Shown one piece after another: positions 1-7,893 of a stretch of 64,000 nucleotides of DNA. Where the stretch lies: NCBI GenBank assembly GCA_029838195.1, contig JALGVJ010000004.1, positions 173,476 through 237,475 on the forward strand, in the 5' to 3' direction. Numbering within the stretch: the stretch's first letter is position 1; each line of letters starts with the position of its first letter. This stretch comes from Promethearchaeota archaeon (GTDB lineage: Archaea > Asgardarchaeota > Lokiarchaeia > Sigyniarchaeales > SOKP01). The position numbers and the translations under genes were made by a program. The notes under the pieces are model-generated. The model was given only the letters and a program-made list of their open reading frames with translations. It was not told the DNA's origin and searched no databases.

Positions 1-6
1 GACGGA

Positions 7-1218
7 ATGAATAAAGAAATATTTCTGGAATTAACGCCTGCTTTATTTTTTCTCGTGAACCATGTTGAGAGAGAGGGAGATTTTGAAGAGCGCGTTGAAA
101 ATCTGAACATGTCATGGATATCTAACGAAAAATTATTCGATCTATTGGAATATCTATTAATTTCTGATAAATCACCTTCAATAAGAAGGGGCGCTGCGTT
201 ATGTTTGTTGCATTTATATCCGAAAAAATGTTCCAAGCCTATAATTTGGGCCATTCAACATGAAAGGTCAATAATCATCTTAAAAACCTTGCACGATTTT
301 ATTTTCTCTCACGATACATCAGAAATGAAGGTTTTACGTTTTTTTTTAAATAAAAGATTAGAACACCTATATAAAATAGTTCCAGAAGAAGCCGGTGTCT
401 TGTTGGAATTAGGCGCAATTAAAGTTAGGAAAAATATCGTACATGATTATAAAATTATTATTGAAAAAAAGCATGTCATCACGTTAGAGCTTCCCGGCTG
501 GCATTTAAAGAAGCTACCACGGTGCATTGGTAATCTTAAAAGATTAAAATTGCTGAATCTTTGGGATAATAATTTGACTCATTTACCTTCCACCTTTAGG
601 AAGCTTACAGCTCTTCAATCGTTATATTTAGATTGGAATCATTTTTCAAAACTTCCCTACGTTCTTTCCCACATGAAATCCTTGAAAAAGATTAGTCTCA
701 CGAATAACAACAGGCTAAAAAAACTTCCAGATTCCATGCTAAAACTTTCAAGAAAAGTCACCGCCCCTCATTATGAGTTTGAAAACGTCCATTCGGAAGA
801 TGCTACTATTTTAGGCTTGTTAGAAATCATTATAGGGCAGAAATTGAAACAATTACAAGAAAATGGGCCCCTTTCAAAAACGTGTGCTTGTCATTATAAA
901 ATAAATCAAGATGGACGAGTTATTGGAATTTACATCTATGGGTATTATTTTTTCCAAATTTCCTTTTTTCCGGAACAAATAAGTAAATTAAAATATTTAG
1001 AAGAGTTGAGTATTCGGGACCAGAATATCAATTCCATTCCAAATTCAATTGAGCAATTATTGCATTTAAAAAAATTAGATTTAATGAATAATCAATTTAA
1101 TGAGATTCCTGATGTTTTACTGAGATTAAAATCTTTGAAACTAGTTGATTTAAGTTATAATCAAATTAACCAAATTCCTCCTCGTTTCTTGAGAAAGAAA
1201 ATGGAAATTTGGGTATAA
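7..1218 (+). CDS. Leucine-rich repeat protein with N-terminal helical region
   Basis: This 403-residue protein is probably a cytoplasmic protein-interaction scaffold; no catalytic motif or signal peptide is visible. Residues 1-130 are helical and resemble HEAT-type repeats (around SIRRGAALCLLHLYP). Residues about 155-250 and 325-400 carry leucine-rich repeats of the small-GTPase-associated type (LPxxIGxLxxLxxLxLxxN), for example IGNLKRLKLLNLWDNNLTHLP. A stretch of about 75 residues without repeats separates the two blocks. The frame is still open at the window edge, two codons upstream of the ATG at position 7, so the true start may lie outside. LRR proteins of this kind are common in Asgard archaea (family knowledge). 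The following gene is convergent, so nothing here indicates a partner. Confidence 0.8.
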   Translation: MNKEIFLELTPALFFLVNHVEREGDFEERVENLNMSWISNEKLFDLLEYLLISDKSPSIRRGAALCLLHLYPKKCSKPIIWAIQHERSIIILKTLHDFIFSHDTSEMKVLRFFLNKRLEHLYKIVPEEAGVLLELGAIKVRKNIVHDYKIIIEKKHVITLELPGWHLKKLPRCIGNLKRLKLLNLWDNNLTHLPSTFRKLTALQSLYLDWNHFSKLPYVLSHMKSLKKISLTNNNRLKKLPDSMLKLSRKVTAPHYEFENVHSEDATILGLLEIIIGQKLKQLQENGPLSKTCACHYKINQDGRVIGIYIYGYYFFQISFFPEQISKLKYLEELSIRDQNINSIPNSIEQLLHLKKLDLMNNQFNEIPDVLLRLKSLKLVDLSYNQINQIPPRFLRKKMEIWV

Positions 1219-1232
1219 AATTCTGATTAAGC

Positions 1233-2417
1233 CTATTTCATGTTCTTAAACTTACCCGTTCGCATTAATTCACAGGGCAAAAAGTATGATTTTCCTGATT
1301 CTTCTACAAAATCTTCTAATTTTTTGCACCATTTTTCATAATTTCTTTTTCCGGGGCCAAAAGGACCGGGAATATCGAACGCTGCTAAAATTGCTTCATC
1401 AATTTCCTTATAACTCTTAACTACGCCCTCTTCTAAAAGGCGGCATGCTTCATTTAATTGTAATGCCATGTATAAATCTACATCAAACAAGTTAGCTTTT
1501 TCCGAGGATTTCCTTTTTAACTTACCATCTTCCGTCCATTCACATATTCCCTTGCCCGTTTTACGCCCCAAATTGCCCTCTTTCACTAATTTTTGCAATA
1601 CTCTTCCCGGAGCAAAATCCGGTGAAAGTGTTTTTTCAAAATATTTTAAAGTATCCATTTGTATATCCAATCCTAAATAATCCCATTTTGCACAAGGTCC
1701 CATTTGGTGCATGTACGCAAAATCAGCATCAATATTTTCAAGTGGAATACCACGATCCATTGCTTTATCAAGAAGCCAACTAATATACACGCTGGTCGGT
1801 ATCATGACCCGATTTACAATGAATCCAGGGCTCTCTTTTTCAATTCTAACGCATTTTCTTTTACCTTTTAAGGAAGGAAATCTTTCACCCACGGCAATGG
1901 CAATTTCCATGGTTTCTTCAGATGTTTTTCCCTTGATTATTTCGATTAAGCGGAGTAATGGAACAGGGATAAAAAAATGCATGCCAACTACTTTATCGGG
2001 ACGATTGCATTTTTCTGCTATTTTAGTTATGCTCATGGTGGATGTATTCGTCGCTAATATGGAATGAGAAGGAGATAGATGCCCTAATTTTTCAAATAAT
2101 TCTTGTTTTAATTCTAGTTTTTCTGGAATGGCTTCTATGATGAAATCTGCTTCCGCCACGGCTTCTTTTAAATCCAAATTTAAATTCAATTTTTTCATCA
2201 AAAGAGCTGTTGTAAAATTAGAGGGCAATTTTCCCTTTTGTTCAATTTTCGAGAGCCCTTTATTAATATAATCCCGTGCATTATTCAATATCTCGGAAGA
2301 AATATCAATCATATTAACTTTTTCAAAACCCGCCATGAGTGCAACTTCCGTTATTTCTCTCCCCATGGTTCCAGCTCCAACCACGGCGATTTGTTTAACA
2401 TGAGATATATCAACCAT
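1233..2417 (-). CDS. hbd: 3-hydroxyacyl-CoA dehydrogenase, NAD-dependent
   Basis: The family oxidises (S)-3-hydroxyacyl-CoA to 3-oxoacyl-CoA with NAD+, in beta-oxidation or its reverse. The N-terminal Rossmann domain shows VVGAGTMG near the start, followed by an acidic residue in MIDIS. The catalytic-serine region NTSTMSIT and the conserved Asn in GFIVNR are present. The usual HFFNP catalytic-His motif reads HFFIP here, so His is kept but Asn is replaced by Ile. Two C-terminal 3HCDH_C-like segments follow (around GPCAKWDYLGLDI and PGPFGPG), as in archaeal family members of about 400 residues. The frame opens further to a TTG at 2438, but the ATG at 2417 puts the dinucleotide-binding strand at the usual distance from the start and gives 394 residues. 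Confidence 0.88.
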   Translation of the reverse strand: MVDISHVKQIAVVGAGTMGREITEVALMAGFEKVNMIDISSEILNNARDYINKGLSKIEQKGKLPSNFTTALLMKKLNLNLDLKEAVAEADFIIEAIPEKLELKQELFEKLGHLSPSHSILATNTSTMSITKIAEKCNRPDKVVGMHFFIPVPLLRLIEIIKGKTSEETMEIAIAVGERFPSLKGKRKCVRIEKESPGFIVNRVMIPTSVYISWLLDKAMDRGIPLENIDADFAYMHQMGPCAKWDYLGLDIQMDTLKYFEKTLSPDFAPGRVLQKLVKEGNLGRKTGKGICEWTEDGKLKRKSSEKANLFDVDLYMALQLNEACRLLEEGVVKSYKEIDEAILAAFDIPGPFGPGKRNYEKWCKKLEDFVEESGKSYFLPCELMRTGKFKNMK

Positions 2418-2497
2418 TGTTCTTACACTTGATTGCAATTTTCTTTAAATTCATGTATAAAAAACGTAAATTAAATAAAAAATTTAATATTACCATT

Positions 2498-2710
2498 AGA
2501 GTGCGGGAAAGTACGCACTCTTTAGGAGGAGGATGATTCGCCCGTGGATTTAAATACTCACAATCCAATAATGATTATTAAGAAGATAGCCCCCAGCTTC
2601 TCTAACCGTAGAAACGAGATGGTTAACGTTTGGAAAGAATGTAAAACTGACACTCGTCAGCAATTCTCGATGAGTTACGAATCTTACGCCTTTAGGTGAG
2701 AGTCGTTCAA
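2498..2710 (+). mobile_element. IS200/IS605-type remnant (palindrome-associated, TnpB-tail-like)
   Basis: This gene-free stretch of about 215 bp has the ends expected of a shrunken IS200/IS605 or TnpB-only element. The left part is a perfect hairpin: AGAGTGCG (2498-2505), an 8-nt loop, then CGCACTCT (2514-2521). The right part is a second hairpin at 2683-2702 with GCCTTTAGG at its tip, followed by TCGTTCAA, a layout typical of archaeal IS605 right ends, where the guide RNA (omega RNA) 3' end also lies. Between them a 42-codon frame (2571-2699) ends in YESYAFR-stop, which resembles the tail that TnpB genes read through this hairpin. No transposase core remains. The identification rests on pattern only; no second copy is visible in the window. 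Confidence 0.5.
2571..2699 (+). pseudogene. tnpB: Possible TnpB C-terminal fragment (42 codons)
   Basis: A short open frame starts at ATG 2571 and stops inside the right-hand hairpin of the IS200/IS605-like remnant. The last residues (SYESYAFR) match the kind of tail produced when a TnpB frame reads into the conserved GCCTTTAGG hairpin. No RuvC-like catalytic residues or zinc-finger cysteines remain, so it cannot be an active nuclease. It may instead be a chance frame within non-coding element sequence. Confidence 0.3.
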
Positions 2711-2723
2711 TTCTTGACAGAGT

Positions 2724-3758
2724 TCATGTTAAAAACAATTGAAAGATATTCCAAGAGATTACCATGGTTAAAATTCCCAGAAAAATGGAGATAGGGAGTC
2801 CGGGTAAAATCTTGTTTCGTTTTAATCCTGTAATCGTGATCCCCGTCCCGATGATGATAGCAATAGCAGTTAAAATCATTACAATTATATTCTCCGTCTG
2901 TATCAAGGCTGCAGATGTTAGCATGCTGTAAAAAGTTAAATCTCCGATTCCAATCTCTAATTGCGAAGTATCATATTCCAATTCACCTTCTTGTATTTTT
3001 TCTTCGATTGCTTCCCTTGCCATCTCTCGATCAGAATATTCTTCCGAGATATAATCAATCATTCTTCGAATAGGTCCTCTTTTTGCCTTGACTGCATAAA
3101 TATCCCACAGGGAGATCCCTATTAATATGGCTAAAGTTGTCCAAAGAGGCATGATCACTCCAAGAAGTGCGCCGGTCATTAACCCTATATATAAAACTAA
3201 GAAATTTCTGAAATGATAGGATTCAGCCGTGAAATATTTGTATAATATGAACAGAGTGAAAAAAGATATACAAGCAAGAAGGATGTAGTATAAAATAACA
3301 TAAAGAAGAAGGTTGAATTCAGTATATTCTACATTGTAAAACCCTAAAAAAAGAAGAATTTCAACATAAAATAAGGTTAAAAAGAAACACAGGAATCCAA
3401 AACTAATCCCAAACACGTATTTTAACACGTTAATGCCCCTCTTTTTAATTAAAAAGATAATTGTAAAAGAAGACACGGCGGCAATTGCAGTAAAAATAAT
3501 GCCATTTAAAAGTCCAGCGGTTGGACCATATTCTTCTTCTGAAATATATCCTCCGTCAATTTGAATTCCGGCCTCTACATAAGTAATATAAGCTAAAATT
3601 CCCGCACAAATTACAACAATAATAATAGGAATTGGATATAATTCTCGCTTTACTCTATATGTAGGAAAATAATTTGGTATGTTGCTTTTCTTTATCTTTT
3701 CTTGAGATTGTTCTCTTATTGAAGGAGAAGAGTTAGAATTATCGGGGGTTTGAGACAT
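2724..3758 (-). CDS. Presenilin/signal-peptide-peptidase-like intramembrane aspartyl protease
   Basis: This 344-residue multi-pass membrane protein has the three hallmarks of the presenilin/SPP (GxGD) family. Asp219 lies in LWDIYAV (usual form YD). Asp273 lies in GIGDLTFYSML, the GxGD motif. PGLP at 319-322 replaces the usual PAL motif. About nine hydrophobic helices are present (about 42-60, 84-104, 111-133, 147-173, 184-202, 205-221, 270-286, 291-310, 318-342), matching archaeal presenilin homologues. The hydrophilic loop at 225-265 between the catalytic helices is short, as in archaea. The first 40 residues are polar and probably cytoplasmic. The family cleaves transmembrane segments within the bilayer; the substrate here is unknown. 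Confidence 0.82.
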   Translation of the reverse strand: MSQTPDNSNSSPSIREQSQEKIKKSNIPNYFPTYRVKRELYPIPIIIVVICAGILAYITYVEAGIQIDGGYISEEEYGPTAGLLNGIIFTAIAAVSSFTIIFLIKKRGINVLKYVFGISFGFLCFFLTLFYVEILLFLGFYNVEYTEFNLLLYVILYYILLACISFFTLFILYKYFTAESYHFRNFLVLYIGLMTGALLGVIMPLWTTLAILIGISLWDIYAVKAKRGPIRRMIDYISEEYSDREMAREAIEEKIQEGELEYDTSQLEIGIGDLTFYSMLTSAALIQTENIIVMILTAIAIIIGTGITITGLKRNKILPGLPISIFLGILTMVISWNIFQLFLT

Positions 3759-3871
3759 TCGGAAAATGTGAGTTTTAATGATACTAATTATTCTTTCATT
3801 TAAAAAATTATCATGGATAAATTTTTGGGTAAAATATATATAATTGGAAAAAAAATTAAAGAATAAGACTT

Positions 3872-4798
3872 TTATTCCTCGGAAGCTTCTGATGTGGCCG
3901 TGAGAGGGGCATCAATCACTACTAAGCTGCTTTTTTTCCAAGTTTTCAATGAGATCATCCCAATTATTAGCAATAATATTGGATATATTATAACTTCTAA
4001 TAGGGAGGGATTCGCATTATATCCGAGCAATGTTTTCATCAAGGAACCTACAATCTCAAGCCAGGCGGGAGTAGTAGCGAGGTCATCTGGAAAATTTTCG
4101 GGTAAAACATGTTTAATATTATAGAGTTCTTCTACAATGGGGTTAATCAAATTTGCTTCAATTAATTCGTGAAGTCCATACGTGATTAACCCTGCTGCAA
4201 AGAAAATCAAAACGATATTAGTAATTTTAAAAAAATTTGCTAAGGATAGCGTTTTTACCCTATAAAAAATTAAAATTCCCAAGATAAGAGCCCCGCCAAT
4301 GCCAACTACTGATCCCAGAATGATGCTTTCAGGCTCTAAAGACTCCACCGCTGCGTTTCCTGTTAACATTAGAACTAATTCAATGCCTTCTCGAATGATA
4401 ATGGTGAAAGTCAAAAAGGATATTGAAATGTATTTTTCTTTTTTGATTGATAATTTTACCTTTTGTTCTAATGTTTTTTTTAACTTAGGACCTTCCTTAC
4501 TCATCCATAAGATCAATGTAATAATGAAGATTCCTGAAAGGATAAAGGTAATTCCCTCAAAAATTTTTTCTAAAATTCCAGAAAATCCTCCTAAAAAGGC
4601 CTTAAAAGCCAAAGCAAATCCAACACTTGAAATTATTGCTAAAATGCTTCCACCATATACATATTTATAATAATATTGTTGTTGCGTGTTTTTTAGATAT
4701 AATAACAGAATAACAACGACAAGAACGGCCTCTAAGCCTTCTCGAAAACTTAAAAAAATTGGAACCAAAATATCCACGATTGTTACTATTTTTTTCAC
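3872..4798 (-). CDS. FTR1-family iron permease
   Basis: This is a 308-residue polytopic membrane protein of the FTR1/EfeU iron-transporter family. Two REGxE iron-binding motifs are present: REGLE at 19-23 in the first helix and REGIE at 136-140 in the fourth. About seven hydrophobic helices can be counted, as expected. The start is GTG. Fungal and bacterial relatives need an oxidase or EfeO/EfeB partner; none is adjacent here, so the permease may act alone or with distant partners. It lies 113 bp after the presenilin-like gene's start on the same strand; co-transcription is possible but not shown. Confidence 0.88.
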   Translation of the reverse strand: MKKIVTIVDILVPIFLSFREGLEAVLVVVILLLYLKNTQQQYYYKYVYGGSILAIISSVGFALAFKAFLGGFSGILEKIFEGITFILSGIFIITLILWMSKEGPKLKKTLEQKVKLSIKKEKYISISFLTFTIIIREGIELVLMLTGNAAVESLEPESIILGSVVGIGGALILGILIFYRVKTLSLANFFKITNIVLIFFAAGLITYGLHELIEANLINPIVEELYNIKHVLPENFPDDLATTPAWLEIVGSLMKTLLGYNANPSLLEVIIYPILLLIIGMISLKTWKKSSLVVIDAPLTATSEASEE

Positions 4799-4985
4799 CT
4801 ATATTTTTAATTATTTTCGTGTTAAAAAAATAATTTTTAGTCATGCCTAATTATGAAAAAAATATTAATTTAAAAAACTTAAGGTTTATTTTTTATTAAT
4901 CTCTTTTTATTCATGAAGTATTTTTTAAAACCCATCATTTAATATACATGAATTAAAGCAATCTCTAAATCGGTTTATCAAATTA

Positions 4986-5771
4986 ATGCCATCTAAATAT
5001 AAGTATATAGAGAAAAAAATAAGAAAATACCGTAAAAATTTTTCAAACATAAAATTTAAAGAGAAGCTAATGAATTATGTTTATAAAATAGGAATATACA
5101 GTTCAAAAGATTTTGAATTAAAGGAAGATCTTGTAAGAAGAAAAATAATATTTCCTTGTCGTCTTGGAATCTTATTTTGTGAAACCGGACTTGCAGAGTC
5201 GTTTTTTGAGGAACTTTCAAATAAATTGAATAATGTTTTTGACTCTTTCTTTTTTACCATTCAAAATTTAGGGCGTTATACCTTTTCAGATCACATGTTA
5301 AAAAAAGCAGTTAAGAATGCAAATAAAAAGGGAAAAGATTTCGCGGAAAAAAATTATAACCTACACTCGACTAATAAATTTTATACTATCCTGATTCAAG
5401 AACGGGTAAAACATGATTTGGATATGATTGCAGCAATTACTGATTTACCGCTTTTCTCTTCTCATGATGATACTATTTTATTTTTATTCGGGGAGGCTCA
5501 TTTAAAACATGCTTGTTGCATTATTTCTACTTTAAAATTAAAAGAAAGTTTTTATAATCGAAAAGAGAATCAGCGGTTGTTAGAACAAAGAATTATAAAA
5601 GAAGTTATCCATGAGATCGGGCATTTTTTTCTCGGACACGAACATTGCGTTGATCAATCGTGTGTCTTCTGCTTTTCAAATAACTTGGAAGATATTGATA
5701 ATAAAGCCATTCATTTTTGCAATTCTTGCCAGCAAAAATTTGAGGATTTGAAAACAAAATTTAATATATGA
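4986..5771 (+). CDS. amzA: Archaemetzincin-like zinc metalloprotease, divergent motif
   Basis: The C-terminal part shows the archaemetzincin signature: HEIGH at 209-213, a third histidine and Cys at H220-C221, Cys226, and a CxxC at 245-248. The family motif is HExxHxxGx3Cx4CxMx17CxxC. Two departures are visible. The stretch from HEIGH to the first Cys is one residue longer than in the family (HFFLGHEHC), and the Met after the second Cys is Phe (CVF). At 261 residues it is somewhat longer than usual archaeal forms (about 180-200), with a lysine-rich N-terminal extension. It is probably cytoplasmic, as no signal peptide is seen. A polyT run lies in the affected codons, so a sequencing effect on length is conceivable, but the frame is intact on both sides. 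Confidence 0.78.
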   Translation: MPSKYKYIEKKIRKYRKNFSNIKFKEKLMNYVYKIGIYSSKDFELKEDLVRRKIIFPCRLGILFCETGLAESFFEELSNKLNNVFDSFFFTIQNLGRYTFSDHMLKKAVKNANKKGKDFAEKNYNLHSTNKFYTILIQERVKHDLDMIAAITDLPLFSSHDDTILFLFGEAHLKHACCIISTLKLKESFYNRKENQRLLEQRIIKEVIHEIGHFFLGHEHCVDQSCVFCFSNNLEDIDNKAIHFCNSCQQKFEDLKTKFNI

Positions 5772-5790
5772 AGGTTGCAAAGAGATTTTT

Positions 5791-7038
5791 TTAAAAACTC
5801 ACATTTGGTAAATGGTGAATAAATTCTTTTACTAATTCAACCCGTTCTTTACGTTCTTTTCTATAATAACGCAAGGGATATAACTCATTAATTACAAATT
5901 TGTAAATTTTTATCCATGTTTTAGCTACTTCACTAATTTTGTATCGAGATGCTATTTTTTTTGCTTTTTTTCCGAACTCTTCACGCAATGATTCATCTTT
6001 TAATAATTTTAAAACATATTCTTCAAATTCATGTAAATTATTGGCAAGAAAACCAGTCTCTCCATGTCGAATTACATCACGGATTCCATACCCATTTGCA
6101 CCAACATTTGGCGTACCTTGTGCCATGGCTTCAATTAAAACCAATCCTTCGGCTTCTACCCAGCTCCATAAACAAGTTAAATCTGCAGCATTATAAAGTT
6201 TCAATAAATCTTCAAAGGGCACCATTCCTAAATAGGAAACGCAATTCTCCAAGCGCCATTTTCTAATAAATCTTTTTACTAATCCTGTAGAAGGCCCAGA
6301 GTTTCCAACTATAACAAAATGGGAATCCGGATCTTTCTTGTGAATGTTTTTAAATGTTTTTATCAAGCTTATGGGATGTTTTTCTGGAGACAATCGGGCC
6401 GCAGATAATAAGATTTTTTTATCTTGCAAGTTGTATTTTTCCCGTATTCCATTTTCCTTGACGTTTTGAAAATAATAATCATGTATGCCGTTGGTAAGAC
6501 ATATAATGGGTTCTTTGAATTTTTTCTCTCTTAATAATTTCTTTTTGGATTTTGTTGCCACGTGAACTAAATCATATTTATCGACGACATGTCGCTCATA
6601 GCGCCAAATAATATCACTATTTGCTAAAAGACTTCCTAAAAAGGGAACATATTGAGCTGTATAGAATGTCATAGGACTATTATGAGTACCGATCATCGGG
6701 ATTCCCAAATATTTTGCCCAGTTGATTGCCATGGAACCAATGGTCGCATGGGTGTGAATATGAGCTATATCCAGATAATCTTCTTTACAAAAAAAGATTT
6801 TATGGATGGGTACGCTCAATACAAAACCCGTATCTTTTGAAATCCTCGCTCCCCCTAAATCGTGGTAATAAAGATTTTTTGGCTTCTTATAGCCATTTTC
6901 AATTCTGGGGGCAAAAACATGAACATTATGGCCTGTTTTAGCAATAGCTTCACTCAAGAATCTAACGGCATGTGCGGTCCCGTTAATTTGAGAATACATG
7001 CAACTGAAAAATCCAATGTTAAGTGCTTGTTTAGCCAT
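5791..7038 (-). CDS. GT4-family glycosyltransferase
   Basis: This is a retaining GT-B glycosyltransferase of 415 residues. The N-terminal acceptor domain has the glycine/serine-rich first loop (FFSCMYSQINGTAHAV). The C-terminal nucleotide-sugar domain has LLSAARLSPEKHP and the family E-x7-E motif in EAEGLVLIEAMAQGTP. The overall layout resembles archaeal and bacterial diacylglycerol-glucosyl or phosphatidylinositol-mannosyl transferases, so a lipid or glycan acceptor at the membrane is likely, but specificity cannot be read from sequence. ATG 7038 is preceded by AGAGGT, which supports this start. It is convergent with the archaemetzincin gene and no glycan cluster surrounds it. Confidence 0.85.
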   Translation of the reverse strand: MAKQALNIGFFSCMYSQINGTAHAVRFLSEAIAKTGHNVHVFAPRIENGYKKPKNLYYHDLGGARISKDTGFVLSVPIHKIFFCKEDYLDIAHIHTHATIGSMAINWAKYLGIPMIGTHNSPMTFYTAQYVPFLGSLLANSDIIWRYERHVVDKYDLVHVATKSKKKLLREKKFKEPIICLTNGIHDYYFQNVKENGIREKYNLQDKKILLSAARLSPEKHPISLIKTFKNIHKKDPDSHFVIVGNSGPSTGLVKRFIRKWRLENCVSYLGMVPFEDLLKLYNAADLTCLWSWVEAEGLVLIEAMAQGTPNVGANGYGIRDVIRHGETGFLANNLHEFEEYVLKLLKDESLREEFGKKAKKIASRYKISEVAKTWIKIYKFVINELYPLRYYRKERKERVELVKEFIHHLPNVSF

Positions 7039-7394
7039 TGCTTACCTCTTTTAAAATAATGAATTCCTATTTTAAGAGCTCTTTAATTAAGAATCAGGAG
7101 AGGAGTTCATTTAATTGAAAAATTATCTCTCCATATTTATATAAACAATCGTTTCATTAAAAAATAAAATGTTTTAATAAAAATTTTTCTTGGTTTTAAT
7201 AACGATTAATTAAATATTTTCATGAATTTTCAAATATTTATTCAAAATAGGAGACAAATGTTCTTAATAGAGAGTTCAGAAAGAGTTTTGTACTTTTTAA
7301 AAATTTATTTTTATTTTCAAACTTTCTCTAATTAGTACAAAAATTTTTTTTTTGATACATAATTAATGCATGTTAGAATTCTTTAATTAATGGA
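7039..7394. other. Gene-free AT-rich stretch with weak inverted repeat
   Basis: No convincing gene or RNA is seen. It must hold the promoters of the divergent glycosyltransferase and the small downstream gene. TTTTGTACT near 7284 and AGTACAAAA near 7334 form a 9-bp inverted repeat with a long AT-rich spacer; this could be chance in such sequence. Confidence 0.4.
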
Positions 7395-7580
7395 ATGATC
7401 ATGGACGAAGCAGAGAAAAGAAAAATCGAACAAGATATTATTAAGAAAAGAAGATTACCTTATTCATTAGATTTAATAGAAGTTAACGGAGATAAATACG
7501 TAGTGTTGAATAATTATGGCTCTACGATAACTTATATTAAAAAAGGCGATGAATACTTCTTGGAAGAGGAATTAAAATAA
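7395..7580 (+). CDS. Small hypothetical protein (61 aa)
   Basis: The product is a small charged protein with a helical N-terminal half (MDEAEKRKIEQDIIKKRR) and a beta-rich second half (LIEVNGDKYVVLNNYGSTITYI). Its sequence is balanced and charged, with no antisense gene, which supports real coding. ATG 7395 and ATG 7401 are both possible starts. No known domain is recognised and no function is proposed. It stands alone between two gene-free stretches. Confidence 0.5.
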   Translation: MIMDEAEKRKIEQDIIKKRRLPYSLDLIEVNGDKYVVLNNYGSTITYIKKGDEYFLEEELK

Positions 7581-7893
7581 CTCCTTTTTATTCTCATAAA
7601 TAAGATTGAGTTAATAATGGGAGATTTTTTTAAGAAAATAAAGAGATAATAAACTCATTTTTAATTAACTAAAATTTAATTTTAATCAAGTGAAACTAGT
7701 ATTTTAAAATCATGCGGATTAGATGCTACACTTGATTAATTTAATGATATTAACAAACTCGCCGAGAAATAAGAATTTCTCTCACTTAATAATTCATTAT
7801 AGATAAGAATTTAAGAAAAAATTATTTTTATTAAATTAAGAAATATTAATTTTCAATGACGTTATAAAGTGGGGAAAGATTCAAAGACGAAGG
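7581..7893. other. Gene-free stretch with two inverted repeats
   Basis: There is no coding frame of note. A perfect 11-bp inverted repeat (TTAATCAAGTG at 7682-7692 and CACTTGATTAA at 7729-7739) encloses a 36-nt spacer that contains the palindrome ATTTTAAAAT (7701-7710). A second hairpin follows: GAGAAAT (7764-7770), a 4-nt loop, ATTTCTC (7775-7781). These could be a small RNA, a terminator/regulatory structure for the flanking genes, or a tiny repeat element. Confidence 0.4.
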
